The notes below the pieces were generated by a model, which saw only the letters and a list, made by a program, of their open reading frames with translations, searched no databases and had not been told where the DNA came from. Below, in pieces: positions 1 through 7,394 of a stretch of DNA of 19,778 nucleotides. Origin of the DNA: Verrucomicrobiota bacterium (lineage in GTDB: Bacteria; Verrucomicrobiota; Verrucomicrobiia; Limisphaerales; AV2); NCBI GenBank assembly GCA_003219345.1, contig QHOP01000276.1, positions 1 to 19,778 on the forward strand, in the 5' to 3' direction. Position 1 is the first letter of the stretch. The number at the start of each line of letters is the position of its first letter. The translations under genes were made by a program, and so were the position numbers.

Positions 1-658
1 ACTCCAGAAAATCCAGCGCCCGGATGCTGTTCCAGGCCTGCAATCCCATCAGGCTGATGTTCCAGAGCAGGTTCACCTCGTTCGTGGCGAAGCGCCGGTG
101 CCGTTTGTAAAACTCCTCGCCCTGCGGCCAATCGGGAAATCCCGTGTCGTTGTAGCCGACCATGTCGTAGGAAAACGCGATCATTCCCTGCTTCGCGAAA
201 TTGATGCACCGCGCGGCGATGCTTCCTTCGGCCGTGTCTGCCATCCGCCCGTTGGCCCAGTGCCCGTGCGGGTTCAAAATCGCCGGGAACGGCCCGTCGC
301 CCTTGCCGAGCGGCCGATACAAATTGCCCGCCAGATAAAAGCCGGGATACGTCTGGAAATAGACCTTCTCGATGCGGTAACCGTCGCGCTCGACCTTGCC
401 GAAAACGTGCGCGTCCAACGGCGTCTTCTCCGGCAGCGGCCACAACCCGCAACTGACGAGGGTGTTTTCGCGTATCTCTTTGGCCCGCGCTTCCCATTCG
501 GTTCTCGACTCGATTTTCGGAAACGTGCGCGGCGTGTTCAAATCCTTCACCGCGCCGGCGCGCTGATCGGAAGCAGGCAACGTTTGCGCCGGGAAAACGC
601 GCGGCGATGTGGAAATGAAAGCGAGGAGAGCCAGCAGTGGAAAATGGTTGGAGTTCAT
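1..658 (-). CDS. Exported alpha/beta hydrolase, acetyl-xylan-esterase-like (3' end cut by window edge)
   Basis: About 219 N-terminal residues are visible, starting at the ATG at 658-656. The first ~23 residues look like a signal peptide (MNSNHFPLLALLAFISTSP...FPA), so export is likely. The body reads FPKIESRTEWEARAKEIREN, then GFYLAGNLYRPLGKGDGPFPAILNPHGHW and FSYDMVGYNDTGF. This is the start of an alpha/beta-hydrolase fold with the HGHW oxyanion region, as in the acetyl xylan esterase / Abhydrolase_7 type families found in polysaccharide-degrading bacteria. The nucleophile elbow and catalytic triad lie beyond the window, so substrate and activity cannot be judged. A promoter-like pair lies just upstream (672-700). 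The family call is from recall of motifs; a peptidase S9-like or other esterase is possible. Confidence 0.75.
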   Translation of the reverse strand, partial: MNSNHFPLLALLAFISTSPRVFPAQTLPASDQRAGAVKDLNTPRTFPKIESRTEWEARAKEIRENTLVSCGLWPLPEKTPLDAHVFGKVERDGYRIEKVYFQTYPGFYLAGNLYRPLGKGDGPFPAILNPHGHWANGRMADTAEGSIAARCINFAKQGMIAFSYDMVGYNDTGFPDWPQGEEFYKRHRRFATNEVNLLWNISLMGLQAWNSIRALDFLE

Positions 659-671
659 GTGAGTGACGCGA

Positions 672-700
672 TGTTTAACAAATCAACCGGTGGGGGACAA
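672..700 (-). promoter_or_regulatory. Predicted sigma70-like promoter of the esterase gene
   Basis: On the minus strand: TTGTCC (700-695), 17-bp spacer, TAAACA (677-672), then 13 bases to the ATG at 658. The predicted leader is only about 6-7 bases and there is no Shine-Dalgarno sequence. Confidence 0.45.
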
Positions 701-724
701 GCTCCACCTTTTCGTTTTTTTGTC

Positions 725-753
725 CGCGAATCACGCGAATGGACGCGAATCAG
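725..753. repeat. 10-bp-phased CGCGAAT repeat
   Basis: Three tandem units beginning CGCGAAT (CGCGAATCA, CGCGAATGGA, CGCGAATCAG), spaced 9-10 bp. A related three-unit repeat lies in reverse orientation at 8545-8572 (ATTCGTG units). Both are intergenic, so this looks like a dispersed genomic repeat. Function unknown. Confidence 0.6.
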
Positions 754-796
754 TTTTTCAAATCGGATGCAATGAGCTGCGGAACAGCGACAGAAG

Positions 797-962
797 TTAG
801 CCCACGGCTTCAACCGTGGGTTTGCGTGCAAACGTTAAGAGCCGCGTAGCGGCGAAACAAAGCCCCTCGGTAGAATTTGCGTGAACTGCGCGACCCCTTC
901 AGGGTCGGGTTCGTCCTGTTCGGGTAGCTGGGGCTTTCGCTGGCCCGGTTACCTTCCGGCCA
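797..962. repeat. Structured intergenic repeat cassette with several hairpins (REP-like)
   Basis: The gene-free stretch 659-1059 holds, in order, the promoter at 672-700, the phased repeat at 725-753 and this cassette. Three inverted repeats are visible: CCCACGG-CTTCAA-CCGTGGG (801-820), GCCGC-GTA-GCGGC (841-853) and CGACCC-CTTCA-GGGTCG (891-907). The last lies between an outer AGCCCC (861-866) / GGGGCT (930-935) pair. No convincing coding frame covers it. Closely spaced palindromes of this kind are typical of REP/BIME-like intergenic elements; membership of a named family cannot be shown here. Confidence 0.55.
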
Positions 963-1022
963 TCCGTAGATCAGGTCAAATAGCGAGACGCAACCGAAGG
1001 TAATTCTGGGCTGATCCGCTGC

Positions 1023-1051
1023 TCGACACGTGAGCGGGGAATCCGTAAAGT
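1023..1051 (+). promoter_or_regulatory. Predicted promoter of the small membrane protein
   Basis: TCGACA (1023-1028), 17-bp spacer, TAAAGT (1046-1051), then 8 bases to ATG 1060. This supports the ATG at 1060 over the upstream GTG at 1030, which would lie inside the promoter. Confidence 0.5.
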
Positions 1052-1059
1052 TAAGCGGC

Positions 1060-1350
1060 ATGGCAGCGGCAGCACTCACCAAATCCTGCAAGTGGCCGCT
1101 CATTGTTATGGGAGTCGCACTTGTTGTGAGCGAGATACTGGAACAAGCCACCAACCTCCACAGGCTTGGTCACGTCGTAGCGTGTCTATTCCTCGCGGTT
1201 TGGGTCGCTTCATTTCCGCTTGGGGCGGTTTCATTCTTTCTTGAGAAACGAAAAAAGACAGAAGAGTACACGTGGCCCGTCCTGCTCCTCGTGGCCTCGT
1301 CGATTTTCTTGGCGCTTGCGCTTCTCAGATCGAGGACAATGATATTGTGA
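1060..1350 (+). CDS. Small hypothetical membrane protein (about three transmembrane segments)
   Basis: A 96-residue protein, MAAAALTKSCKWPLIVMGVA... to ...RSRTMIL. Three hydrophobic stretches are visible: WPLIVMGVALVVSEIL near the N-terminus, GHVVACLFLAVWVASFPLGA in the middle and WPVLLLVASSIFLALALL near the C-terminus, with a basic EKRKK loop between the last two. The frame also stays open upstream to a GTG at 1030, but the ATG at 1060 is preferred because a good -35/-10 pair ends 8 bases before it. Local base composition is lower in GC than in the neighbours. I do not recognise a family. It is accepted as real because of its hydrophobic organisation and its promoter. Confidence 0.5.
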   Translation: MAAAALTKSCKWPLIVMGVALVVSEILEQATNLHRLGHVVACLFLAVWVASFPLGAVSFFLEKRKKTEEYTWPVLLLVASSIFLALALLRSRTMIL

Positions 1351-1429
1351 ATATGCTGACACAAAATCTGAGACTGACGCTTTTCCAGGCGGCCTTTTCG
1401 CAGGTTGAATCCGCCCGCGCCGCTTTGCC

Positions 1430-2380
1430 TCAACCCAATGCCGCGGCTTTTTTCGTCCGCTCGATCAGGAATTCGAGGTAGTAACCGAAGCGTTCCTTCA
1501 TTTCCTTGCGCGGCACGATGGCGTCAATGAGGCCGTGGTCCATGAGGAATTCCGCGGTTTGAAAACCGGGCGGCAGTTCGGCCTGCGTGGTGTCTTTGAT
1601 GACGCGCGGGCCGGCGAAGCCGATCATGGCGCCCGGCTCGGCCAGGACCAGATCGCCCACGCTGGCGAAGCTGGCCATCACACCGGCATAGGTGGGATTG
1701 GTCAGGACGCTGATGTACGGCAGCTTTTGTTTCGCGTGGTAAGCCAGCGCGCCGCAGGTCTTGGCCATTTGCATGAGGCTGAACATGCCTTCATACATCC
1801 GCGCGCCGCCGCTGGTGGAAATGATGATGAGCGGCAACCCTTTTTCCGTCGCGGCCTCGATCAGGCGCGTCAACTTTTCCCCGACGACCGAGCCCATGGA
1901 ACCGCCCAGGAAATCGAAGTCCATGACACCGAGCGCCAGGCGATGCCCGTCGATCTTGCCGATGCCGGTGATCACGGCGTCCTTGAGTTTGGTGGACTTT
2001 TGATACTCCTGCAATTTGTCGGCGTAGGCCGCCACGCCGGTGAACCTCAGCGCGTCCACGCTCGTCATCTGCGCGTCCATCTCCTCGAAAGAACAGGTCT
2101 CGACGAAGGCGTTGATGCGTTCGCGGGCGCCGATGGGAAAATGATGGCCGCACTTGGTGCAGACCTTGAGGTTGTCGTCCAGCTCCTTGTCGAAAATCAT
2201 CGTGGAGCATTTCGGACACTTCGTCCACAAGCCTTCGGGGATGTCGCGTTTCTTCGACTTGGTCGAACCGAGCTTCGGTTTTTTGGCGAAAGTGGTTTCG
2301 GAGCCGGCCGGTGGCGGGGTCACGGCGGGTTCACCGGTTTCCAGGCCAAGAGTCTTTTTGCTGAATGTGGTGGTGGACAT
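1430..2380 (-). CDS. accD: Acetyl-CoA carboxylase carboxyltransferase subunit beta
   Basis: A 316-residue AccD, the cytoplasmic beta subunit of the carboxyltransferase that, with AccA, moves the carboxyl group from biotin to acetyl-CoA to make malonyl-CoA for fatty acid synthesis. The zinc ribbon is intact: Cys55, Cys58, Cys74 and Cys77 (CPKC...CTKC). The crotonase-like core carries GGSMGSVVGEKLTRLIE and IIISTSGGARMYEG, which are family signatures. The protein is slightly longer than the usual ~280-300 residues because of a ~50-residue N-terminal extension rich in Lys, Thr and Pro, in which TTFSKK and TTFAKK echo each other. There is no clear Shine-Dalgarno sequence. It is the last gene of a minus-strand run after the CPBP gene and comF, 105 bases from comF, so it may be cotranscribed. 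Confidence 0.96.
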   Translation of the reverse strand: MSTTTFSKKTLGLETGEPAVTPPPAGSETTFAKKPKLGSTKSKKRDIPEGLWTKCPKCSTMIFDKELDDNLKVCTKCGHHFPIGARERINAFVETCSFEEMDAQMTSVDALRFTGVAAYADKLQEYQKSTKLKDAVITGIGKIDGHRLALGVMDFDFLGGSMGSVVGEKLTRLIEAATEKGLPLIIISTSGGARMYEGMFSLMQMAKTCGALAYHAKQKLPYISVLTNPTYAGVMASFASVGDLVLAEPGAMIGFAGPRVIKDTTQAELPPGFQTAEFLMDHGLIDAIVPRKEMKERFGYYLEFLIERTKKAAALG

Positions 2381-2485
2381 AACTCAGGAACGGGGTTGAG
2401 AGTTGAAGTTCCGGAGCTGAGCGCAATGAACCGGACGCGCGCCCGGTGTTCCTGCCCTGCTCAACTCGAATAAAATTTTCATAAA

Positions 2486-3235
2486 TTACAATCCGCGAGC
2501 GACCGTCCAGACGCAGACTTCTTCCGCGCCCGCCGCTTGCAAAGCGCGGGCGCAGGCGCTGGTCGTCGCGCCGGTCGTCAACACGTCGTCCACTATGATA
2601 ATGCGCTCGCTGTCAAGTTGGCAACCGGGCCGGACGGCGAACGCGTGGCGCACGTTGGCCGCGCGCTGTTCGCGTGTCAGCAACGTCTGCGTTCGGGTGG
2701 GCGCGACGCGATGCAGCACGCGGGTGTCCACGGGAATCCCGGTGGCGGCGCCAAGACGGGCGGCGAGCCGCTCCGCCTGATTGAACTCGCGTTCGCGTTT
2801 TTTCAGAGGATGCAGCGGCACAGGCACGATCATGTCCCAGTGTTCAGCGGCCAATATCGGACGGGCTGCGCGGACCAGCAAATCGGCCAGAAACGGTTCA
2901 AACCAGAGCGCCCGCTGATATTTGTAGCGATGAATGACATCGAGCACCAGCTTGCCGGCGACGACCGCGGCCCGTGCGGATTGGAAACGAAGTTCCATTT
3001 GCCGGCAATTGCCGCACTCAAACCGTGTCGTAATTTCGCCTTCATACGGCAGGCCACAACACTCACAGAACGGCGGCTTGATAAAGCGCACGCTCTGCCA
3101 GCAATGCGCCCCGACGTAGCCTTCGGACGCCGTCGTAGATTCGGAATAACAGAGTTGACAAACGCGAGGATAGAAAAATGCCAGTCCGGCATCAAGCCAG
3201 CTTTTCAGTCCGGTTTTCAAGACAAACAAGCTCAC
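2486..3235 (-). CDS. comF: ComF family phosphoribosyltransferase-like protein
   Basis: A ComF/GntX-type protein of about 249 residues. The N-terminal part holds a double zinc-binding cysteine region (CQLC, then CECC and CGNC). The C-terminal half is a PRTase fold with IVPVPLHPLKKREREFNQAE, the ComF hallmark TRTQTLLTREQRAANV and the PRPP-binding loop IIIVDDVLTTGATTSACARA. In competent bacteria ComF helps handle incoming single-stranded DNA; its enzymatic substrate is unknown. The frame is open to an ATG at 3292, but a GTG at 3235-3233 overlaps the TGA of the upstream CPBP gene as GTGA, a typical coupled start, and the protein from there begins in the conserved region. I therefore chose the GTG. 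Confidence 0.9.
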   Translation of the reverse strand: MSLFVLKTGLKSWLDAGLAFFYPRVCQLCYSESTTASEGYVGAHCWQSVRFIKPPFCECCGLPYEGEITTRFECGNCRQMELRFQSARAAVVAGKLVLDVIHRYKYQRALWFEPFLADLLVRAARPILAAEHWDMIVPVPLHPLKKREREFNQAERLAARLGAATGIPVDTRVLHRVAPTRTQTLLTREQRAANVRHAFAVRPGCQLDSERIIIVDDVLTTGATTSACARALQAAGAEEVCVWTVARGL

Positions 3236-4143
3236 CGGGTTGAGTGGGCATCGGTGTTTTCCGCGCGCGGCAGCCGTTTGGAGAGCAACCACAGAGCGAG
3301 CGAAAGAACACCCAGCGCCAGCCAGCCATCGATCAACCGGCTCGTTCCCCAGAAGGATACGTTGGCGCCCGCCGCCTCGCGCGTGAGCAGGCCGTACGAT
3401 TTCAGCCAGAAAATCCAGCCCGCATGCAGGCCGATGGAAAAGAAAAGGTTGCCGGTGCGCTGGTATCCCAGCGCCAAGAGCGCGCCCGCCAGCGTCAGGT
3501 TGAAAAAACCGGGCACAACCTGCTCGAAATCGACAAACCCGCGCAGCATCGTTGGGAGCAGCGCGAGACCCGAAGCCCAGTTCATTTCAGCGGGCGACTG
3601 TGGCTTGCTCAAAAAATGAACGAGGGCGTAAAGCGCGCTGCTGATCACCAGCGCGGTTGGCCAGCGACACGTTTTCCGCAACGCGCCGAATATCGCGCCG
3701 CGAAATAGAACTTCCTCCAGCACGGCCACGACCGCCGCCGTCAGCGCCGCGCTTAAAACTTTTCCGACCAAACGACCGGCTGAAACGTCCGTGTTCACCC
3801 CGCGCGCCCCGACCGCCAAAACAACCCCAGCGAGGCAGGCCAGCGAAGCGAAGCCAAACGCGAAACCGCCGGCCAGTTTGCGCCATTGGCCGGCCGGCTT
3901 CACCAGTCCCACGTCCGGCCAGCCGCGCACGCCAAGGCCGCGGAGCAGCGGCCACAGTCCGATCAACGCCAGTGCCAGCAATGAGCGGTTGACATAGCGG
4001 TGAAACGGATTGTCCGCCAGCCTTTGAAGCGCCGGAAATTGAGCGGTAAGCGATTGAGCACTCCAGTACAACCACGGTGCCAGCAGCGCGCCTCCTAAAA
4101 ACACGATTCCCGTGTAAATCAGCAGCGTGCGAACCGGACGCAT
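3232..4143 (-). CDS. CPBP family intramembrane metalloprotease-like protein
   Basis: A 303-residue multi-pass membrane protein with about eight hydrophobic segments. It carries the CPBP/Abi (CAAX protease and bacteriocin-processing, PF02517-type) motifs in order: EEVLFRG around residue 143, FLS after ALVHF, and GLHAGW around residue 240. In this family the paired Glu residues and the His residues form the putative metal and catalytic site. The bacterial target is not predictable. It is the first gene of the comF-accD run and is coupled to comF by a GTGA overlap. A promoter-like pair sits 6 bases before the start codon, divergent from the kinase gene. Confidence 0.87.
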   Translation of the reverse strand: MRPVRTLLIYTGIVFLGGALLAPWLYWSAQSLTAQFPALQRLADNPFHRYVNRSLLALALIGLWPLLRGLGVRGWPDVGLVKPAGQWRKLAGGFAFGFASLACLAGVVLAVGARGVNTDVSAGRLVGKVLSAALTAAVVAVLEEVLFRGAIFGALRKTCRWPTALVISSALYALVHFLSKPQSPAEMNWASGLALLPTMLRGFVDFEQVVPGFFNLTLAGALLALGYQRTGNLFFSIGLHAGWIFWLKSYGLLTREAAGANVSFWGTSRLIDGWLALGVLSLALWLLSKRLPRAENTDAHSTR

Positions 4144-4149
4144 CGGCCA

Positions 4150-4178
4150 AACTTAATCTTCGCGCGCGTTCTGGCCAA
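4150..4178 (-). promoter_or_regulatory. Predicted leaderless-type promoter of the CPBP-comF-(accD) run
   Basis: Minus strand: TTGGCC (4178-4173), 17-bp spacer, TAAGTT (4155-4150), then exactly 6 bases to the ATG at 4143. With normal spacing, transcription would start at or within a base or so of the start codon. Confidence 0.5.
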
Positions 4179-4197
4179 GTCCGGAATTCGTTTCTCC

Positions 4198-5112
4198 ATG
4201 AAAAAGTCATGGCATGGGGTTGGCTACCGTGTTAAAGAGCAGCAGCAATTTAAGATGCCGTTATTTGGACGTTCAGGAGCCCACGACGCCGAACTGCGCC
4301 GGCCCGGCCAGTTCGGCCCTTACTTTCTACAGGAGTTGATCAACAGCGGCGGCATGGCCAGCATCTGGCTGGCGACGGACGCGCAAGGCAGGGCGGTGGC
4401 GATTCGTCTGTTGCACCATCCTCTCCGTTTCAATTTTGCCGCCAGACGCCGTTTCCTCCGCGGCTGCGAAATACTTTCCAAAATCAACCACGAACACGTC
4501 ATCAGTTACATCGCGCACGGCAAGATCGACGGCGACCTTTTCCTGGCGATGGAATACGTCGAGGGCGAAAACCTGAAGCTGCTCTGCGCGCGCGCCGATC
4601 CGGTGGTCACGGAAAGCATCGGCAACATTTTAATCGACATGGCGATTGCCCTCGAGCACGTGCATGAAAGCGGCTTCATGCATCTCGATTTCAAGCCGGA
4701 AAACGTCCTGCTGACACGCAACGCCAGCGTGCGGCTGGTGGATTTCGACCTGGCCCAACCCAGGCCGGACAAGCCTAAGAAAATGTCGGACAATCCCGGC
4801 ACGCCGGCCTACATGGCGCCCGAACAAATTCGCCGCCAGCCGATCGACCATCGCGTGGATATCTTCGCTTATGGCGTCTCGGCTTACGAACTGCTCACCA
4901 ATCGCAAGCCGTTTTCCGGTGATTCGGCCGACGAAATTCTGCGCAAGCAACTCGATCGCAGTCTGGAATTCTTATCTCCGCGCGAATTGAATCCGGACAT
5001 CCCTGCCGCGCTGGAAAAGACGATCTTAAAGTGCCTCGAACGCGACCCGGACAAGCGCTACCCCTACTTGAGCGTCCTGGTCCGCGACCTGCAAGCGGCG
5101 CTCTACGTCTAG
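4198..5112 (+). CDS. Serine/threonine protein kinase-like protein with altered catalytic motifs (candidate pseudokinase)
   Basis: A 304-residue protein that is almost entirely one Hanks-type kinase domain, with no transmembrane segment and no PASTA or other sensor domain. Numbered from 4198: degenerate glycine loop NSGGMAS (49-55); VAIR, with Arg70 where the ATP-anchoring Lys is expected; Glu91 of helix C; HLDFKPEN (162-169) instead of HRDxKxxN, keeping Asp164, Lys166 and Asn169; DFD (182-184) instead of DFG; and an intact GTPAYMAPE (201-209) followed by DIFAYGV. The overall fold is clear, but the Lys-to-Arg and DFG-to-DFD changes make normal catalysis doubtful. A second in-frame ATG at 4255 (MPLFGRSG...) is a credible start. 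No promoter-like pair was found directly upstream. Confidence 0.88.
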   Translation: MKKSWHGVGYRVKEQQQFKMPLFGRSGAHDAELRRPGQFGPYFLQELINSGGMASIWLATDAQGRAVAIRLLHHPLRFNFAARRRFLRGCEILSKINHEHVISYIAHGKIDGDLFLAMEYVEGENLKLLCARADPVVTESIGNILIDMAIALEHVHESGFMHLDFKPENVLLTRNASVRLVDFDLAQPRPDKPKKMSDNPGTPAYMAPEQIRRQPIDHRVDIFAYGVSAYELLTNRKPFSGDSADEILRKQLDRSLEFLSPRELNPDIPAALEKTILKCLERDPDKRYPYLSVLVRDLQAALYV

Positions 5113-5146
5113 CGTCCTGGCGAAGAAAAAACTTCGCACTCGCCAG

Positions 5147-5175
5147 TTGCAGTTTCCCTTGCCCTCGGTTACTAA
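5147..5175 (+). promoter_or_regulatory. Predicted leaderless-type promoter of pta
   Basis: TTGCAG (5147-5152), 17-bp spacer, TACTAA (5170-5175), 6 bases, then ATG 5182. There is no Shine-Dalgarno sequence between them. Confidence 0.45.
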
Positions 5176-5181
5176 ACGGCC

Positions 5182-6234
5182 ATGCGATTTATCGGCAGCG
5201 TCATCGAAAAACTCCAGCGGCACCCGAAACGGATCGTCTTTCCGGAAGGGACCGAGCCGCGCGTTCTGCAAGCGGCCCGCCAGTTTTATTCGCTTCGCCT
5301 GGGCGTCCCCATCCTTCTGGGCGACCGCACGAGGATCAAAGAGGCTGCCGAACGGTTGAACGTCCCGCTCGAGGGCGTCCGCATCATCAATCCCGAGGAA
5401 AGCGAGGAACTGGACAACTTTGCGCGCCGCTTCGAACTGGTGCGCCGCTACAAAGGGGTCAAAGAACAGGAAGCGCGCGAGGCCATGCTCAAGCCGAATT
5501 ACTTCGGCGCGATGATGGTGGCGATGCACCAGGCCGACGGTCTGGTCTCCGGCACAAACGAAATTACCGGCAGCGTGTTGCGGCCCTTGTTCCAGATCAT
5601 CAAGGTCGCGCCGCAGCAAACCACCGCTTCAAGCTGCATGGTGATGGAGGTTCAGGACACGCGCTTCGGTGAAAACGGTGTCATGTTCATGGCCGATTGC
5701 GGTGTTATTCCAGACCCAACCGTGGACCAGCTCGCCGATATCGCCGTCTCCACCGCAGAACTCGCGCGGCAACTGCTTGGCAAGCGCCCTCGCGTCGCCT
5801 TGCTCTCCTTCTCCACGAAGGGCAGCGCCACGCATCCCTCGATCGGCAAAGTGCAGGCCGCCACCGCGCTGGCGGAGAAAAAGGCGCGCGAAAAGGGGAT
5901 CGAAGCGGATTTCGACGGCGAGTTGCAGGTGGATGCGGCGTTGGTTCCGGAGATTGCCGCGCGCAAGCTGCCCGACAGCAAAGTGGCCGGTCATGCGAAT
6001 GTGCTGATTTTCCCTGACCTCAATTCCGGCAACATCGCCAGCAAACTCATTCAGCACGTCGCGCGGGCCAACGCCTACGGCCAGATTCTGCTCGGGCTGG
6101 ACCGGCCGGCGGCGGATGTTTCACGCGGTTCCAACGCGCACGACATCCTCGGCGTCGCCGCCATCGTCGGCGTTCAGGCCGTTGAATACACCAAGCTTTA
6201 TCCGGGGGCGGGCCAGAAGCTGCCCGGAGAATGA
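5182..6234 (+). CDS. pta: Phosphate acetyltransferase, catalytic-domain-only form
   Basis: A 350-residue short-form Pta that interconverts acetyl-CoA and acetyl phosphate in the cytoplasm. It opens with RHPKRIVFPEGTEPRVLQAA, the typical PTA start, and contains MMVAMHQADGLVSGTNEITG, FMADCGVIPDPT, ALLSFSTKGSATHPS, ELQVDAALVPEIAARK and NVLIFPDLNSGNIASKL, all characteristic of the PTA_PTB family. It lacks the ~370-residue N-terminal P-loop/DRTGG region of the E. coli-type enzyme; that region is encoded by the next gene, starting 31 bases downstream. No acetate kinase gene is nearby. It was probably the first gene of a pta-DRTGG-hisC operon. Confidence 0.94.
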   Translation: MRFIGSVIEKLQRHPKRIVFPEGTEPRVLQAARQFYSLRLGVPILLGDRTRIKEAAERLNVPLEGVRIINPEESEELDNFARRFELVRRYKGVKEQEAREAMLKPNYFGAMMVAMHQADGLVSGTNEITGSVLRPLFQIIKVAPQQTTASSCMVMEVQDTRFGENGVMFMADCGVIPDPTVDQLADIAVSTAELARQLLGKRPRVALLSFSTKGSATHPSIGKVQAATALAEKKAREKGIEADFDGELQVDAALVPEIAARKLPDSKVAGHANVLIFPDLNSGNIASKLIQHVARANAYGQILLGLDRPAADVSRGSNAHDILGVAAIVGVQAVEYTKLYPGAGQKLPGE

Positions 6235-6265
6235 AGCGACCATGCCGTTCAAAGCCCTTCCCTGA

Positions 6266-7393
6266 TTGACTGCTTCAGAAGAATCTCCCGAGCCGCTGAA
6301 AAACACAACCACACCGCGAGTGTTTATCGCTGCAACGCGCCAAAATGACGGCAAGACGACCGCCTCGCTGGGTTTGCTGGCCGCACTGCAAAATGTTTAT
6401 CCCCGCATCGGCTACATCAAGCCGGTCGGGCAGCGGTTCGTTGAAATCGAAGAACAGAAGATCGATGAAGACACCGTTCTGATGGACCGCGTGTATCAGC
6501 TCAATTGCCCGCTCGTGGACATGAGTCCGATTGCCGTCGAGCCGGACTTCACCCGGAGATATCTCGAGTCATCGAATTACGACGTTCTGGTTAAACGCAT
6601 TCAAAACGCCTTCGACCGTGTTGCCTGGGAAAAGGACTTCGTGCTGTGCGAGGGCTCCGGCCACGCCGGCGTCGGCTCCGTGTTTGACCTGTCCAACGCG
6701 CGGGTCGCCAAACTGATTGGCGCCAAAGTTATCGTGGTGACGCAGGGCGGCATCGGCAAGCCGATCGACGAAGTTTCCTTGAACCTGGCGCTGTTCGAAA
6801 AAGAAGGCGTCGAGGTCATCGGCGTCATCCTCAACAAGGTGCTTGGAAAAAAAATTGATTCCATCACCGAATTCGCCCGCCGCGGATTGAAACGAAAAGG
6901 ACTCGAACTGCTGGGCGTCGTGCCCCACCAGCCGATCCTGTCGCAGCCGACCATGGAGCTGATCCGCGAGGAGTTCAACGCCGAAGTGCTGAACCACACG
7001 GACCAGTTTCACAATGCCGTCGAAGAAGTCCTCATCGGCGCGATGGGAGTCCAAAACGCCCTGCACTTGTTCAAAAAAGGCGTGCTGATCATCACGCCCG
7101 GCGACCGGGAGGACATCATTCTCGCGGTGGCCACCACTCTTTCCGGCGAGGCCGACGGCGGATTGGCCGGCATGATCCTGACGCGCAACCTCAGGCCGAG
7201 CAAGGAAGCGCAAAAGGTCATCAGCAAACTGCCGTTTCCGGTTCTTTCCGTCGCGGATGACAGTTATTACGTCGCCTCGAAGGTCCATGATTTGACCGTC
7301 AAAATCCGGCCCGACGACACGCAAAAGATCGCGCTGATCCGCGACCTCATCGCCCGCCACGTGGACGCGAACAAAATCCTCGCTGCGCTTTAG
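6266..7393 (+). CDS. P-loop (BioD-like) and DRTGG domain protein, a stand-alone counterpart of the Pta regulatory half
   Basis: A 375-residue protein. Residues ~17-230 form a dethiobiotin-synthetase/CobQ-like P-loop domain with RVFIAATRQNDGKTTASLG as the nucleotide-binding loop, FVLCEGSGHAGVGSVFDLSNARVAKL and VIGVILNKV. Residues ~240-350 match the DRTGG domain (GAMGVQNALHLFKKGVLIITPGDREDI written in two parts: GAMGVQNAL, then GVLIITPGDREDI). This is the architecture of the N-terminal regulatory half of long Pta enzymes, here encoded separately right after the short pta. The start is a TTG at 6266 immediately after an in-frame TGA, so no earlier start is possible. hisC begins one base after its stop. 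Confidence 0.88.
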   Translation: MTASEESPEPLKNTTTPRVFIAATRQNDGKTTASLGLLAALQNVYPRIGYIKPVGQRFVEIEEQKIDEDTVLMDRVYQLNCPLVDMSPIAVEPDFTRRYLESSNYDVLVKRIQNAFDRVAWEKDFVLCEGSGHAGVGSVFDLSNARVAKLIGAKVIVVTQGGIGKPIDEVSLNLALFEKEGVEVIGVILNKVLGKKIDSITEFARRGLKRKGLELLGVVPHQPILSQPTMELIREEFNAEVLNHTDQFHNAVEEVLIGAMGVQNALHLFKKGVLIITPGDREDIILAVATTLSGEADGGLAGMILTRNLRPSKEAQKVISKLPFPVLSVADDSYYVASKVHDLTVKIRPDDTQKIALIRDLIARHVDANKILAAL

Positions 7394-7394
7394 C

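Noticed and set aside
98..775. 225-residue plus-strand frame near the window start
   Set aside because: The minus strand encodes the esterase with a signal peptide and HGHW motif; the plus frame is an Arg-rich shadow.
2537..3619. 360-residue plus-strand frame opposite comF and CPBP
   Set aside because: It spans the boundary of two recognised genes on the other strand and has no family-like motif.
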